Of a DNA stretch of 64,000 nt, positions 1-10,950 are shown piece by piece. The stretch is taken from assembly GCA_026724425.1 (NCBI GenBank), contig JAIUCV010000226.1:1178001-1242000 (forward strand). Direction: 5' to 3'. Positions within the stretch are counted from its first letter, which is position 1. Every line of letters starts with the position of its first letter. Under the pieces are notes generated by a model, which did no database searches, had not been told where the DNA came from, and saw nothing but the letters and a program-made list of their open reading frames with translations. This DNA is from Erythrophleum ivorense. Lineage: Eukaryota > Streptophyta > Magnoliopsida > Fabales > Fabaceae. A program made the translations under genes and the position numbers.

Positions 1-257
1 GCTTACAAAATGGAGTGAATAGTGTTAAAAAAAATGCAAAAGACCAAAAATAATAACATGAACAGAGCAAATAAAAGACAGTAGAATTAACATCTACATT
101 GACTAACTTTGAACTTCGGAAGGGCTGTAGTGTAGGTTCCAGTTCCTTTTTTTTTTTTTTTTTGCCCTTTTTGGGGGCGTATAGAACTTCCACTTAGTTT
201 TAAGTAGACCCTCATGAAGAACAAGTACAAGAGGCAGATAGGAACATATCTATTAGC
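1..257. other. AT-rich DNA without a recognised gene
   Basis: No convincing reading frame is seen. A run of about 17 T lies near 147-163. On the minus strand this stretch would be intron, 3' UTR or intergenic DNA downstream of the exon at 1678-1836, depending on where that gene ends. Confidence 0.4.
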
Positions 258-444
258 TTAATCCTTAAATTCAGTTATGGCAGGACTTATTAATTTAACG
301 TCTAAATTGCTACCTAAATCAATCTTCCTTTTCCTTTTGTCAGAGAAAACGATTGACAGCTTTGGTTTTTCCCAGTAACTAGGAACCTTTAGAGGAAAAT
401 GGGTAGAAATCTTACCTTTACCATCTTGACTTTCAAATATCTTC
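258..444 (-). CDS. Candidate terminal exon, unknown product
   Basis: Reading minus strand from 444, a frame of about 61 codons follows a possible CAG acceptor (AG at 445-446) and ends in TAA at 258-260. It begins KIFESQDGKGK and later contains VPSYWEKPKLSIVFSDKRKR, a non-repetitive composition unlike the surrounding AT-rich DNA. The frame is open only about ten bases upstream of the acceptor, which fits an exon boundary. The pyrimidine tract before the acceptor is weak. It could be a later exon of the gene starting at 1836, though the required phase does not match exon 1 directly, so another exon would be needed. I do not recognise the family. Confidence 0.25.
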
Positions 445-885
445 CTGCTTCAAAAACATTAACGCATTTTCAAGTCATAATGTAAGTATTATGCAAAAAT
501 TCCAAGCTATGCCCCTAGATGGTTCATTATTCAGCATGTCTCCTTCCACCATGACAATATTGCTTTACGCACAAAAGTAACAAGCAGAAGAGCATACTTT
601 AACACAGGATATCAAAAAGCAAAGCAAAAGGGATTGTGCTTCTCATATGAAATTGCCTTGTATTGTACAGCTGTATGTTTTGAATAATTCAAATATTCAA
701 ATTACTCCACTCCTAACATTTTTGCGAAAAATCACTTCAAGGTAGATTTTGAAGGACAATCAGGTTCCCAATTTTAACTACTTTAACATTCAGCTAGCCA
801 AAAATTTTCAGCATCTAATGCATGGCTTCATGTAATGTCAATCAAAGGCCAAAGTCCTAAGCCTTATGAGAGCTTTTTTAATGGA

Positions 886-1026
886 TTAATTAAGCATAGG
901 CCGAATTCCATTAATAATGCTTATTACACAATGTGGGTGAGGTGGACTTCCAAAACCATGCACATATTGTCGTATTCCTTCTGAAAATTGTGCTGGATTC
1001 AGAGGTTCACCATCGAAGGGATTCAT
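886..1026 (-). CDS. Small 46-codon open frame, possible exon or uORF
   Basis: An ATG at 1024-1026 opens 46 codons to TAA at 886-888. The product starts MNPFDGEPLNPAQFSEG and is rich in Pro, Gly and His, unlike the Lys/Asn/Ile/Phe products of random AT-rich frames here. It lies inside what would be the first intron or 3' region of the gene at 1836. No family is recognised and chance is possible. Confidence 0.15.
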   Translation of the reverse strand: MNPFDGEPLNPAQFSEGIRQYVHGFGSPPHPHCVISIINGIRPMLN

Positions 1027-1677
1027 ATATTTGAAGTTTGATATCTATTACATGTCTTCAATGATATAGAAAATAGTATAATACAAATTGTATCACAAAA
1101 CAATGTGTATATATAATGTTCAATTTTCTCCAATGAAGAAAGATTATTTACAAGTTTTACTGTTCCTATAGTTCGATTATTTTTTCAAGCCACAGTCATC
1201 ATACAACAACTACAGTTCAACCACCAAAAACAAAGAAAAATAAAACAATAAACATTAAGCTTAACAGTTAGAAAATCCCTGAAACCTTATAGACCTTTAA
1301 AATTTAAAAAACTTTTCTGGATTTAAAAGATCGTAAATATGAAGAGAAAACAAGAGTCTACCATCAATAACTTTAACCATTCATAATAAACCAATAGCAA
1401 CAAACAACATTTCATAGAGATATGATGCCTTTGAACCGACGGAATTATCGAAGAAAATTATAACAGAAAAGCTAAATCATGAACTACCATCAGAAACAGA
1501 ACAAGAGAGAGGGTGGAGCTAAAACCTCTGTCAGAAAAAAAAAAAATATTTTTCAGCAAAAAAGAAGCATCAATGAATGCATCGAACTTGCAATTGGGAC
1601 ACCCGTTTCATAAAATCTAAAACCCAAAATCGGAAACAAATTACAAAACTTTCTCGTGTTTGGAGGAGAGATCTTAC

Positions 1678-1836
1678 GAGGCCGTGGCGTTCACCGGCAT
1701 GGAATGAAAGCTTTTGGTGGTTCATAGCCTGAGTATATAGTTGGGAGAGGGAATTCGCGGCACTACAAAACGACGCGTACATGGTCCGATCCACCTCGTC
1801 GAGGCTTGAAGCTATGGACTTTCTCTTCTTAGCCAT
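1678..1836 (-). CDS. First exon of a conserved plant protein often labelled 'holocarboxylase synthetase-like'
   Basis: The ATG at 1834-1836 opens MAKKRKS, then DEVDRTMY, then SQLYTQAMNHQKLSF and AGERHGL. From memory of the family, this matches the N-terminus of a plant-specific protein of roughly 200 residues, frequently mislabelled holocarboxylase synthetase; its biochemical role is unknown. After codon 53 (CTC, 1678-1680) the minus strand reads GTAAG, a good 5' splice site, so the open frame running on to 1570 is intronic read-through. Family members usually continue with a block beginning EKLYQWI; I could not find that block in the rest of the window. Either the second exon is beyond base 1 or the copy is truncated. 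The start is supported by conservation from Met1 and by the GC-richer 5' region at 1837-2133. Confidence 0.6.
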
Positions 1837-2133
1837 CTAATCAAGGACAACCTTTTGTGGGTGACGCTTTAGAGCTTTGGTGCAAAGATCGCCGCCCACA
1901 ACCGCGGTGGCGCTAATTGGAATCGCGGCGATCGATGAGTGTGTGTGGTTTGGAAGAGAGAAAGGGAAAGGGGAAGGGAAGAAGAAGGAGAGGGGCTTTT
2001 GTACTTTTATGGAGCAAAGTTTCAGAGAAGAGAAGAAGCGAAGGGGACACATGATACGTATCAATGGCATGCGAGCCACGTGACAATGGCTTCAACAATG
2101 AGAGATATTATATTCATAGGAAACTGTTACTAG
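1837..2133 (-). promoter_or_regulatory. 5' UTR and proximal promoter of the gene starting at 1836
   Basis: This is the only GC-rich stretch in the first 6 kb. It lies directly upstream of the minus-strand ATG at 1836. It has purine-rich tracts on the plus strand (CT-rich on the sense strand, usual for plant 5' UTRs) at about 1950-2045 and a perfect G-box CACGTG at 2077-2082, a bZIP/bHLH binding site. Several short frames overlap here on both strands; they look like by-products of the low-complexity CT/GA tract. Confidence 0.5.
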
Positions 2134-5100
2134 CAGGGGCAAACAAAATCCAACCGAATCAAATTAAATTAAATTATTAAAAATTAAATAAAATTAATTA
2201 AAAATATATTTACTTTAATTTTTGTCATTTCAAAATTAACTAAATCAATTTAATTATTAATTTTTTTATATTTGATTCAATTTAACTAAACTAAACTAAA
2301 ATTTCAAACTCATAAATAATAAAATTTTAATAATTTTTTAAAATTAATATAATTTTTTATCAATTAAACTTATATTAAAATTACACTTTTTGTGCAGTTA
2401 ACAAAACTAATGTATAGAAACTATCTATATTATTTTATTATAAGATATTATTTTTATTTTATTTTATTTTTCACTCTTTATGGCTTTTTTGTGTGAACGT
2501 ATTGGATTTTTTTAACTAAAAAAGGATAAAAATAATAAATTATTTTAACATTATTATTAATCAAAATGTTTAAAAATATATGATATTAGAAGTTAAATTT
2601 TATATATTACAAATAACAAAACCTTTTAAAAAAATTACTTTAAAAAAATGTATAAACAAAACAAAACAAAATAAAACCAAATCAAATTAAATTAACAAAA
2701 ATCAAATCAAATTAATTAAAATTTAAAAATAAAATCTAATAAAATGTTAAATCGATAAAATTAATTTAGTTTAATTTTAATTTAAAATCAAATAAAATTA
2801 AATCTTTAAACACCTCTAACTATTAACCGTATAAATGGAGAGTGAAGATAAAGGAAGGCAAAAATATTTTAAGCGGGCCCTTTTTGATTTTTGGGACATC
2901 AATGAGGCCTCTTTTTACATGCACAATGATTTCAAATAAACAATTGAATATAAACAATAGGCAAAATGTGATTTTAATATTCTTAATTTTAGTAGAAATT
3001 TTATTTTTATTTTTATTTTATTTTATTTGAATTTAGTTTTTTAACTTTATTTTAGGTCTCTCTTTCTTCTTTTAATTTTATTTGATTTTTATTTAGTTCT
3101 TTAAATTTACCTTATACTTTACTTATGTTCTTTAATTTTATTTTATTTCAATTTGATCATTAATTTTCAAAAACTATTCAAATGTTTTTCTTCTAAAAAT
3201 TATAACTTAAAACGTTTAGCAAACAAATCTTGTATAGCTTATTGATTAAAAAAATGACAACATTAATTAGATTAAAGTAAATTGTGTGAAATTGAAATTA
3301 AAAGATAAAAGTAAAATTTAAATTAAAGTTAAAGGATCAAATTATAATTAAATAAAATTATAGGACTAAAGTTAAACTTAAGATAAAGTTAAAAGATTAA
3401 ATTAAAATCAAATGAAGTTAATAGATGAAAAACTTAAAATAATATTAAAAAATCAAATTAAAATTAAATTAAATTAAAAAATAAAAATAAAACTTGAGGT
3501 AATATTAAGAGATCAAATTAAATATCTTGTTTAAGCAATTATAGGACCGGTTAAAACTAATTTCACCTAATTTCAATATAATTGATTCCAACCAATGCAA
3601 TCAAAACTTTGACATTTTAAATGGATAATTTTTTTTGCAAAACTAATATATTCGGTTCATTTGTTGGATGTTCATTTTTTATAACCAGTTACAACGCAAC
3701 CAATTTTTTTAATTAATTTCTCGTTTAATTAGATAACTCCAAACATCACTCTATTTTATTTATGAGTAACTTTTGTTACAATAGTTAAAATATTTATTAT
3801 CATAACTAAGGTCTAGAAAATATACAATTTTAAATTTTGAAATATATTAAAAGAATTTAGGTTTCTTTTCGAGACCATTCTATCTAATCCAAATTAATTA
3901 AAGTTGAATTTACTTAGTTCAGCTGTTGTCACTATAACTGAATTAATCAGTTAGATTTTTTTTGCCAACTAATTTAATTGATTTGGTTTAAATAAGCTCT
4001 CCGAACCGATAAATATATCTCTAATTGAATAATAAAAAATCATATAAGCATACAAAAAGATAAAAAGAGAATTTTTTTTATATACACTTTTTTTATAAAA
4101 AAAAATTCATTTAGCTCTAATCGATATTTGAATTTGGATCCTTCATCTTTGGAGGTGAATCTCATTGTGTTTGATAGACGATGATTGGGATTTGATTCCC
4201 TGCATTGTAAGAGAGCTCTTGTACGTGTTTGAAGGAGGCTGAGGGTTCTAACAAGCACTCCAACGATCAAGTTAATATAGAACAGTAGTAATAAAGATTG
4301 AGGTAGAGAACATAAAACATACTTGGGTCGCGAACGGAAATAACCAGAACTTGAGGACCATTAGGGTAATTTTGTCAAGGATGGTAGCATTAGGAAGTGG
4401 GCCACGTGTGAAGTAAGGAGAGAGAAAGAGATTAGTTGAATGTGGGTCTCCCTGTAATATACGAATGGAAGAATAAATTACTTGAGGTATTTAGGTAAAG
4501 TGAGGAGAGATAAAGAGAAAAATAAAATAAAATCCATCTGTATACAATTCATATAATAGATGTGTGTTTTATTTATTTTTTTATTTTTATTTTATCCCTA
4601 AAATATTTTAGGAGATCAAAATCCGTATATTATAAAAGAAAATTATACCTTATGATATGTTGCATGTGTACACGTATGTACGATCCGTATATAGTCATGG
4701 TGCTTCCATGCAAGTGTCTCCAACGTTGTTTATAGAGTTGCAAGAATTGGTAAAAGTACACTTGGATTTAATTTTTGGGATTAATAAGTATAAAATAAAA
4801 TTGAAAAATAAAAACAAAATATGAATTAAAATTAAAGAATTAAATTGAAATCAGGTAAAATTAAAAAATAAAAAATAAAATTTAAAGTAAAATTAATAGA
4901 TTAAACTGAAATTAAAAGGTAAAAGTAAAATTTAAGATAAAATTAAAAATAAATAAAACTCCAAATAAAAATAAGAAATCAATTTGCCCTCTATTTATAT
5001 ATGTATCGTGAAGTGTGATTTGAGTTGATTGCGTCGGATAGGTAAGCTGGTATTCATCAATTTAAATATACGCTTTACTAAAAACACAATTTGTGTCTAA

Positions 5101-6100
5101 TGTGATATAATTTAAAGTGTAAACAATTATGTTTGATGAAAATAAAAAAAGAGAGTTGGGTCCCATTATTCATGAATTTTTGTCCTTTTATTATATAAAA
5201 ACATAACTGTCAATTTTATAAAGTAGGAGTTGCATTTGCTCGTTTTTGTGTTTGTTAGCTTGGGCTTTGCCCTGTTCTTTACCCTAAAATAAAAATCAAT
5301 GATTATTCAATCCACACTAAACATTATATATAAAGAATGAATAAAGGGAAGAGATGGAACATTAAATTTATCTCAATCTTAAATATTTTTGACATTCAAA
5401 ATTCATTTATCCAATTTTTGTGTTCTATGAAAATTTAAATTATGGATCATATTCGCTCATGATGTCCTTTACTTTTCGAAAGTCTTTGTGGGGCTTGACC
5501 TAAAGAAAAATAATTCTCCTTTGGGTGCTATGAAATATTGCTAAGCAATCATAAAAGAAACATTATATAAACCCAATACTCTACATTTAAAAGCATTTTT
5601 CTTATTGGATTTTCTTTATTATGACCGATAATCTTATTGGACTTTGCTCCACTTGAGCGCACTATCCTACATTAATATAATAAAATAATTATTTTATTCT
5701 CATTATATTTGTTAAAAAATTTGAATCCAAAATTTCAAATTTTTTGTTGTTGTGACTATTACTCATTTATGACATGTGCTAACTAAATCTTAAGTAAATT
5801 ACATAGATTTTTTTTTATTTTTAAAATATTCACAGATATTCATTAAAATAAAAAGTTATTCTGTACTTTAATGTAATTTTAATTTTTTTATCAAAATATC
5901 CTCAATTAAATTTAAATATATTTTTTTAACTAAAAAATTTAAATAAGAAATATTTTAATAAAAAAATTTAAAATTGAATAAAAATATAGAGTAACTTTTT
6001 ATTTTAAAAAATATTTATGTATATTTTTTAAAATAAAAAATTTATAAAATTTTAATAAAACTCAAGAAATATTTGCATAAATCTTTTTTTTCTCTGTGGA
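2134..6100. other. AT-rich intergenic DNA, no gene seen
   Basis: Long runs of AAATTAAA-type sequence with no supportable coding frame. A T-rich block (about 2970-3170) is followed by an A-rich block of related words in opposite orientation (about 3270-3530), and a similar A-rich block recurs at about 4745-4975. A slightly more complex stretch at about 4130-4460 contains a CACGTG at about 4403 but no gene that I can defend. Confidence 0.6.
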
Positions 6101-8229
6101 AGACTAGATAAAAAGAATGTGTGCTGTCAACCAACATTAAGATGCTGGTCCCCAACTTGGGGCATTCTTCGTGGGTGTTGACTCAGTGAGTCCCTTCCCC
6201 ATCCCAAAGGCCAATATTGGTACCGTCAAGATGGATTTGAGGTCATGGATGGACTAGTGTGTTTAATTTTATTTTTTTAGGCTACTTTAGATATTTAATT
6301 TAAGTTTGTTTAAACGTGAACTGAAATGAATTTTGACTCATATATTGATCAAAATGAGACTGAAAAAGAATGTTCGAGCTGTCTCGTGAAATGGAGAGAA
6401 AAAAAAGGACTAAATGGGCCATAAATCAATTAGTCCGTGGATCAGCTTTTTAATAAAGAAGATAAAAGTTTTATTTTGGAAAAAAATTTGTATAAACACT
6501 CTCTTCACTTTGATTTTTCTTTTTTTACAAATCATCACTGCGTACTTTAAAGTATCCATAATAAATTCATATACTTGCATATGTGGGAGCATACCCTTTT
6601 ATCCATTTTTTGTTAAATATTTAAAAGCTCACATGCACATGCATAGAAAGACATGTGACATATTCTGATTGGTCCATGCTTGAATAATAGTATCTTTTCT
6701 GTATGGTGATTTTTCCTTTTTTTTATTTGTTTGTTTTTTAAAATTATTTTATTATTTATTTACAAATTATAAATGATATGCTGAAATTGAAAAAGAAAAT
6801 CATATTAGAAACAAAGGCCAATTAAAGCACGTCACATGTCCTTCCACACAAAGAACATATGAAATTTCTATCAAATGTCTGACAGGAATTGAATGGAAAA
6901 GTTTGCTTTCAATATGCTAAAATACAAGAATTTATTGTTCGCGTTTTAAAGTACATGAAATGTTGGGGCATTTTTTCATTTTATTTATATATTTTATGAT
7001 ATTATTTTACTAAATACATATTACATTATTGTCTTTATATTACATTTTATATAAAAAAATTTATCATTGTTGAACTCAATAATTTTTTTTATAAAAAACT
7101 ATTATCAGTGCCTCCTTATAAGTCTAAGATCTTCATAGGTCTAAGACGGTCCAATCCATGACATTAAAAGCCTAAAGAACTCTGGTTTCACTCTAACAAG
7201 TTACAACAACTAGGTCTAAATAATGTGGCTTCAAATGATTGATCATAGCAAGTTATTTTGAATAAACAACTTCTGCGGTTCTAGTAAGCCACTTGATTTG
7301 ATTATCATAATTAGCTTATTTTTAAAAAAGATTACAAAGAAGACCTTTCAAGTTGGATGAACAAGAATAGCAAAAGCTTAGATACACCATAACCTATGTA
7401 GTTTGACTCATTCCATACAGGTAAACTAAGCTTTCCATAAGCTTATCAAGACCCCTATTCTTGTATTGCTCTATTACCTTAATAAGATTTGCACACACAC
7501 TGTCTCTACAATTCCTCTTGTTATTTATTGCCATACTTTCTCTTTAAACATTTTGCACACCAAGAAGGGACCTTCCATTGGTAAATTGGAAGATGATGGC
7601 ACAAACAAGAAGAAACCACTCTAACAACTAAAACAACCACCAAAACACCAGAGAGCAAAGCAAAATCCATTCACAAGGACTTTGCTAAGCCATTTCTTTA
7701 CTCCATAATAAGCAACACAACACCCAAAATCACTACAATACGCAAAGTCAAAAGAACCTACCAAACCCAGTTGAAGTCATACCAATAGGAAACATTTTTA
7801 ACATGACATAAATTGACGACATCATGTTACTACAAGGAGGCAACTCCTTCAACCCACATTAATAGGCAACATTGCCACTCAAGCCATGATAGGTGCCTTT
7901 GCTATTATGCAAATTAAGAACATTGAAATTTTTTCAAATGTTATACTAACAGTAGTAGGTCATGAACAACATATAAAGACAATTAAAGGCCTCACAAGAA
8001 AGACCTCATCATGTGAAAAATACAAAAAGTCTTCAAATGAACAATAACAACAATGCAATATGACATAAAGAAAAGCAATCCCAAACGAGACGACCTTGAA
8101 ACAATAGAAGGAGAGAATAAGCACATAAAGACCCCTAGATCAAGATTACATGCCATTAGAGGAAGCACATGTAGACTCCTTTAGAAATAATGCAAATATC
8201 ATTTTCCACATAAGAAGAAGATGAGAATA
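6101..8229. other. Intergenic DNA, probably old transposon debris
   Basis: No coding frame is supportable; opposing small frames at 6410-6668 overlap each other and look like chance. From about 7100 the base composition is more complex (A/C-rich), as in heavily mutated retrotransposon sequence, but no LTR, primer site or protein motif was recognised. Confidence 0.4.
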
Positions 8230-8309
8230 TAATAACCCAATAAATTGGAAAATAGAAAATAATGGAAAAATCAAGTTATACATTTAAATTAAGGAAAAAG
8301 ATTTAAATT
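8230..8309. repeat. Copy of a tandem-repeat segment interrupted by the Copia insertion
   Basis: This stretch (from 'ataataaccc' to 'tttaaatt') resembles about 10655-10740: both have 'aataaatt', 'atggaaa/gatgggc' and 'catttaaattaagg' style words in the same order. It appears to be part of the repeat unit seen in tandem at 10480-10950, with the Copia element inserted between the copies. Confidence 0.4.
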
Positions 8310-8632
8310 TGTTGGTAAATTGGACCATATCTCACCCAAAACTTTAGAAAATTTAATTCTTGATTTGTTGATATTTATATATGCCTTTATTGTCATGAAG
8401 TCAACCTTTTATTATAGTGATTTATTGCTATAAAGTCACTCCTGTACTTTTAAGATTTAATATCATTTTATTGGTTTTTCCTAGTTTTTATTGCTCTTTA
8501 TTTTATCTTATTTCTCTCTATTTTCAGGGCTTTAATTCAAAATTCGAGTGGCTTGTCATGATCCTTTTTATATAGTAGCTTGGTTATTTTGGTAATGCAA
8601 GAAAATCAGACACTAACTTTGATTATTTTTTA
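8310..8632 (+). repeat. 5' LTR of the short Copia element
   Basis: About 323 bp, starting TGTTGGTAAA and ending just before the primer-binding site at 8633. It aligns throughout with 10115-10447, with scattered substitutions, which implies an old insertion. Confidence 0.75.
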
Positions 8633-8644
8633 TGATATCAGAAC
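8633..8644 (+). other. Primer-binding site, initiator-Met tRNA type
   Basis: TGATATCAGAAC versus the standard TGGTATCAGAGC, two differences, immediately adjacent to the LTR as is normal for Copia elements. Confidence 0.7.
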
Positions 8645-10105
8645 CTAAAAATGCATGATCACCCATCTCTTATTTTTAGCCAAGCTTTGGCCTTCAATAT
8701 AGAAGCTCTGGATGGGTAGAGCCCTTTAATAGGGGTATTTACTACAACTGGAATCATTCATGGGGCTCTCTTTGCTAATACAGCCTTTCTCATCACTTAT
8801 ATTGTTGAGATTGCACCTTTTCTTATCACTAGGCATAGGCTCAATAGGAGTAACTACTTATAATGTTTGTCCAATGTGCTTATGTTTGTGAAGAGTAAAG
8901 GCAAAGCATGCTATCTCACAGGTGACACACCTTCGCCAAGTATGAATGATCCAAAATACCTAACTTGGGATGCAGAAAATAGTGACAACTATCATTAAAT
9001 GCCATATTCTAGTGTCGATCATAACCAATGCTCTATTGTGCAACAATATGACGATTATCATTGTTGCTAGTTGCTTGAACTATGCTTAAAACTATAATTT
9101 AGTGTCGATTATTCCAACAGTTATCACAACTGACGCTAAAGGGTGTTGTGACATAGCATATAGCAATATAGCAACCTTTGCTATGACATTTAGCGTTAGT
9201 CGGAATCGATGCTAGATGCCAATTTTGACCGATGCTAAATCTTGTTTTTTTTTTGGTAGTGATTATGTCATAGTTTATCATTTGCATGAACTTGACATAA
9301 GTGAAAATTTTTTGCTCTAAAAGACCACTACTAAAATATGGGAGGCTACTTGGGACACTTGTCCATCTATTGAAAATATGGCTGCCTTGTTTGAAATAAA
9401 ATCACTCTTTCATGATTTTAGATAAGGGAACCTTTAATATTGTAATGTGTTGCAATGCCACTAGTAGTAACTTGACATGTATGAGATGTATACATGGTCA
9501 TGCTCTACTGATGCTTTATTGTTTAGAAAAATTATTAAAGAAAAAATAGTCTATAAATTCTTTCTTGTCTTGAATATCGCTTTTAAAGATATACAAGGTT
9601 GAATAATGAGCAATTTTCCTTTAACCTCACTTAAGAAGTTGTTTCAAATGTTTAAAAGGAAGAAAGTTGAAAAAAGTTAACTACTGGACGACATAGTGAC
9701 TCTACTACTTCTAATTTATCAGCATTTGCTACTTGAGAACTCAATATTTTTTTAGAGCTGATGGCAAGCCAAAGGAACAGATCTATACTTGGTGTGATCA
9801 TTATAGCAAATTAGGTCAAACTAAGGAGAAATGTTAGAAAATATACGGCAAACCAACAACTTAGAACTTAAAACAAAAAGGATGAAACTAGTAAATCAAC
9901 AATCACTGCTAAGAAAAAACTTCAACTTGAGGATAATCCATTTTCTAAAGAGCAATGAGAATTCTTGAAAAAATTGCTCTCTAAAAAGGATAAAAAGGAC
10001 TATAATAACTCAAACAAAGTTACTGGTTCTACTTCTTTTACTCAAGTTGAATTCAAGATTTGTGAAGATAATTGACTATGTTGAGTTCTAAACTGTTCCT
10101 AACAT
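8645..10105 (+). pseudogene. Broken gag of the short Copia element
   Basis: Fragments in plus-strand frames resemble Copia gag: a line with NRSNYL at about 8845, VKSKGKACYLTGD before 8930, then SMNDPKYLTWDAENS reaching 8983. The frame resumes after the insertion at 9262 with codons giving a VIMS-like sequence. The zinc knuckle near 9790-9834 reads WCDHYSKLGQTKEKC: the second Cys is Tyr and the His is Gln, so metal binding would be lost. Multiple stops follow. The same gag block occurs in better state in the Copia element at 54713-55740, which supports the assignment. Confidence 0.65.
8985..9261. mobile_element. Non-autonomous CACTA-like insertion in gag
   Basis: This 277-bp segment interrupts the gag coding sequence. 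Removing it restores the expected gag continuation (ENS before, IMS after). Its right end has a T-run followed by GGTAGTG at 9255-9261, the reverse of a CACTACC start. Inside are repeated words such as GTGTCGATnA and TTTAGCGTTAGTCGG, the kind of subterminal 'TGTCGGT...GACGCTAAA' repeats common in plant CACTA elements. The left end (acaacta at 8985-8991) is only a degraded version of CACTA. Confidence 0.55.
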
Positions 10106-10114
10106 AAAAGGGAG

Positions 10115-10447
10115 TATTGGTAAATTTGACTACATTTCACTCCCAAATTTTAAAAATTTAATTCTTAATTTCTTGAGAATTATATATGCCTTTATTGCTA
10201 TGAAGTTAGGCTTTTATTATTGTGATTTATTACTATAAAGTCACTCCTTTATTTTTCAAATTTAATCTCATTTTATTGGCTTTTACTAGTTTTTATTGCT
10301 CTTTATTTTCTTTTATTTCTTTCTATTTTTATGGCCTTAGTTCTAGGATTCTAGTGGCAAACTATTTGCCATGGTCCTTTTTTATATTGTAGCTTGCTCT
10401 TTTTGGTAATGCAAGAAGATTAGATATCGTACTCTGATTATTCTTCA
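10115..10447 (+). repeat. 3' LTR of the short Copia element
   Basis: About 333 bp, begins TATTGGTAAA (the first G of TG lost) after a purine tract and ends near TTCTTCA. It is the partner of 8310-8632. Confidence 0.75.
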
Positions 10448-10479
10448 ATTAAAGAAAGTTTTAATTAAATTTAATTAAA

Positions 10480-10950
10480 TTTGTGAGGTCGTTGTAGGCC
10501 AAAAATAAAATAAAATAAATAAAATAATAAACAAAATAAAATGTTCACAAAAGGCAAATATCTGCATTCTTCATCTGGTTTTTGTCATACATCTCTTATC
10601 TCTCTTTTTGTCATAATTAGTATTATCTGCTTATTGAATGTTACAATTTACTCTAATGTAATAATCTAATAAATTAAAAAATAGGAAATGATGGGCAATG
10701 TAGGTTATAAATTTAAATTAAGGAAATAGGTTTAAATAAAAAAAAATTTAGTTAGAGTTAAGAAAATTATGGGGTTGTTATGAGCCAAAAATAAAAGAAA
10801 GTGAAATAATAAATTAAATAAAAAAATTTCACCAAAGACAAATATCTCCTTTCTTTATTTGGTCTTTGTCACATATCTCTCATTTTCTTTCTCTATCACA
10901 ATTAGTATTATCTACTCACTAAGTGTCACAACTCACTCTTTTAACATTTT
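10480..10950. repeat. Two tandem copies of a ~280-bp unit
   Basis: Both copies contain, in order, a 'ttgt(a)ggccaaaaataaaa' start, 'ggcaaatatctgc/cct', 'tttgtcayayatctct', 'caattagtattatctrctyactaag/ttgaatgt' and 'cacaactcactct'. They start at about 10482 and about 10760. A partial third copy flanks the left side of the Copia element (8230-8309), so the element inserted in this array. Confidence 0.6.

Larger units (their letters stand above)
8310..10447 (+). mobile_element. Short Ty1/Copia-like element with gag only (TR-GAG-like), decayed
   Basis: Two direct repeats of about 325 bp (8310-8632 and 10115-10447) share long stretches such as 'ttattgctataaagtcactcct' variants and 'tttggtaatgcaagaa'. 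Directly after the first repeat lies TGATATCAGAAC (8633-8644), a two-mismatch version of the initiator-Met tRNA primer site. A purine tract (about 10106-10114) precedes the second repeat. The interior is only about 1.5 kb and encodes gag remnants: a segment like LTGDTPSPSMNDPKYLTWDA near 8916-8975 and a decayed zinc knuckle near 9790-9850. No protease, integrase or RT is seen. The frame is broken by stops. The flanking five bases (aaatt / attaa) do not form a clear target-site duplication. Confidence 0.75.

Noticed and set aside
1837..2133. Four overlapping short frames on both strands (60-80 codons)
   Set aside because: They come from a purine/pyrimidine-rich leader next to the ATG at 1836, overlap each other, and have no domain.
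6410..6668. Opposing frames of 60 and 84 codons
   Set aside because: Overlapping frames on opposite strands in AT-rich DNA, hydrophobic/Lys-rich composition, no domain.
9099..9287. 62-codon minus frame
   Set aside because: Lies across the CACTA-like insertion and its border in gag; not a gene.
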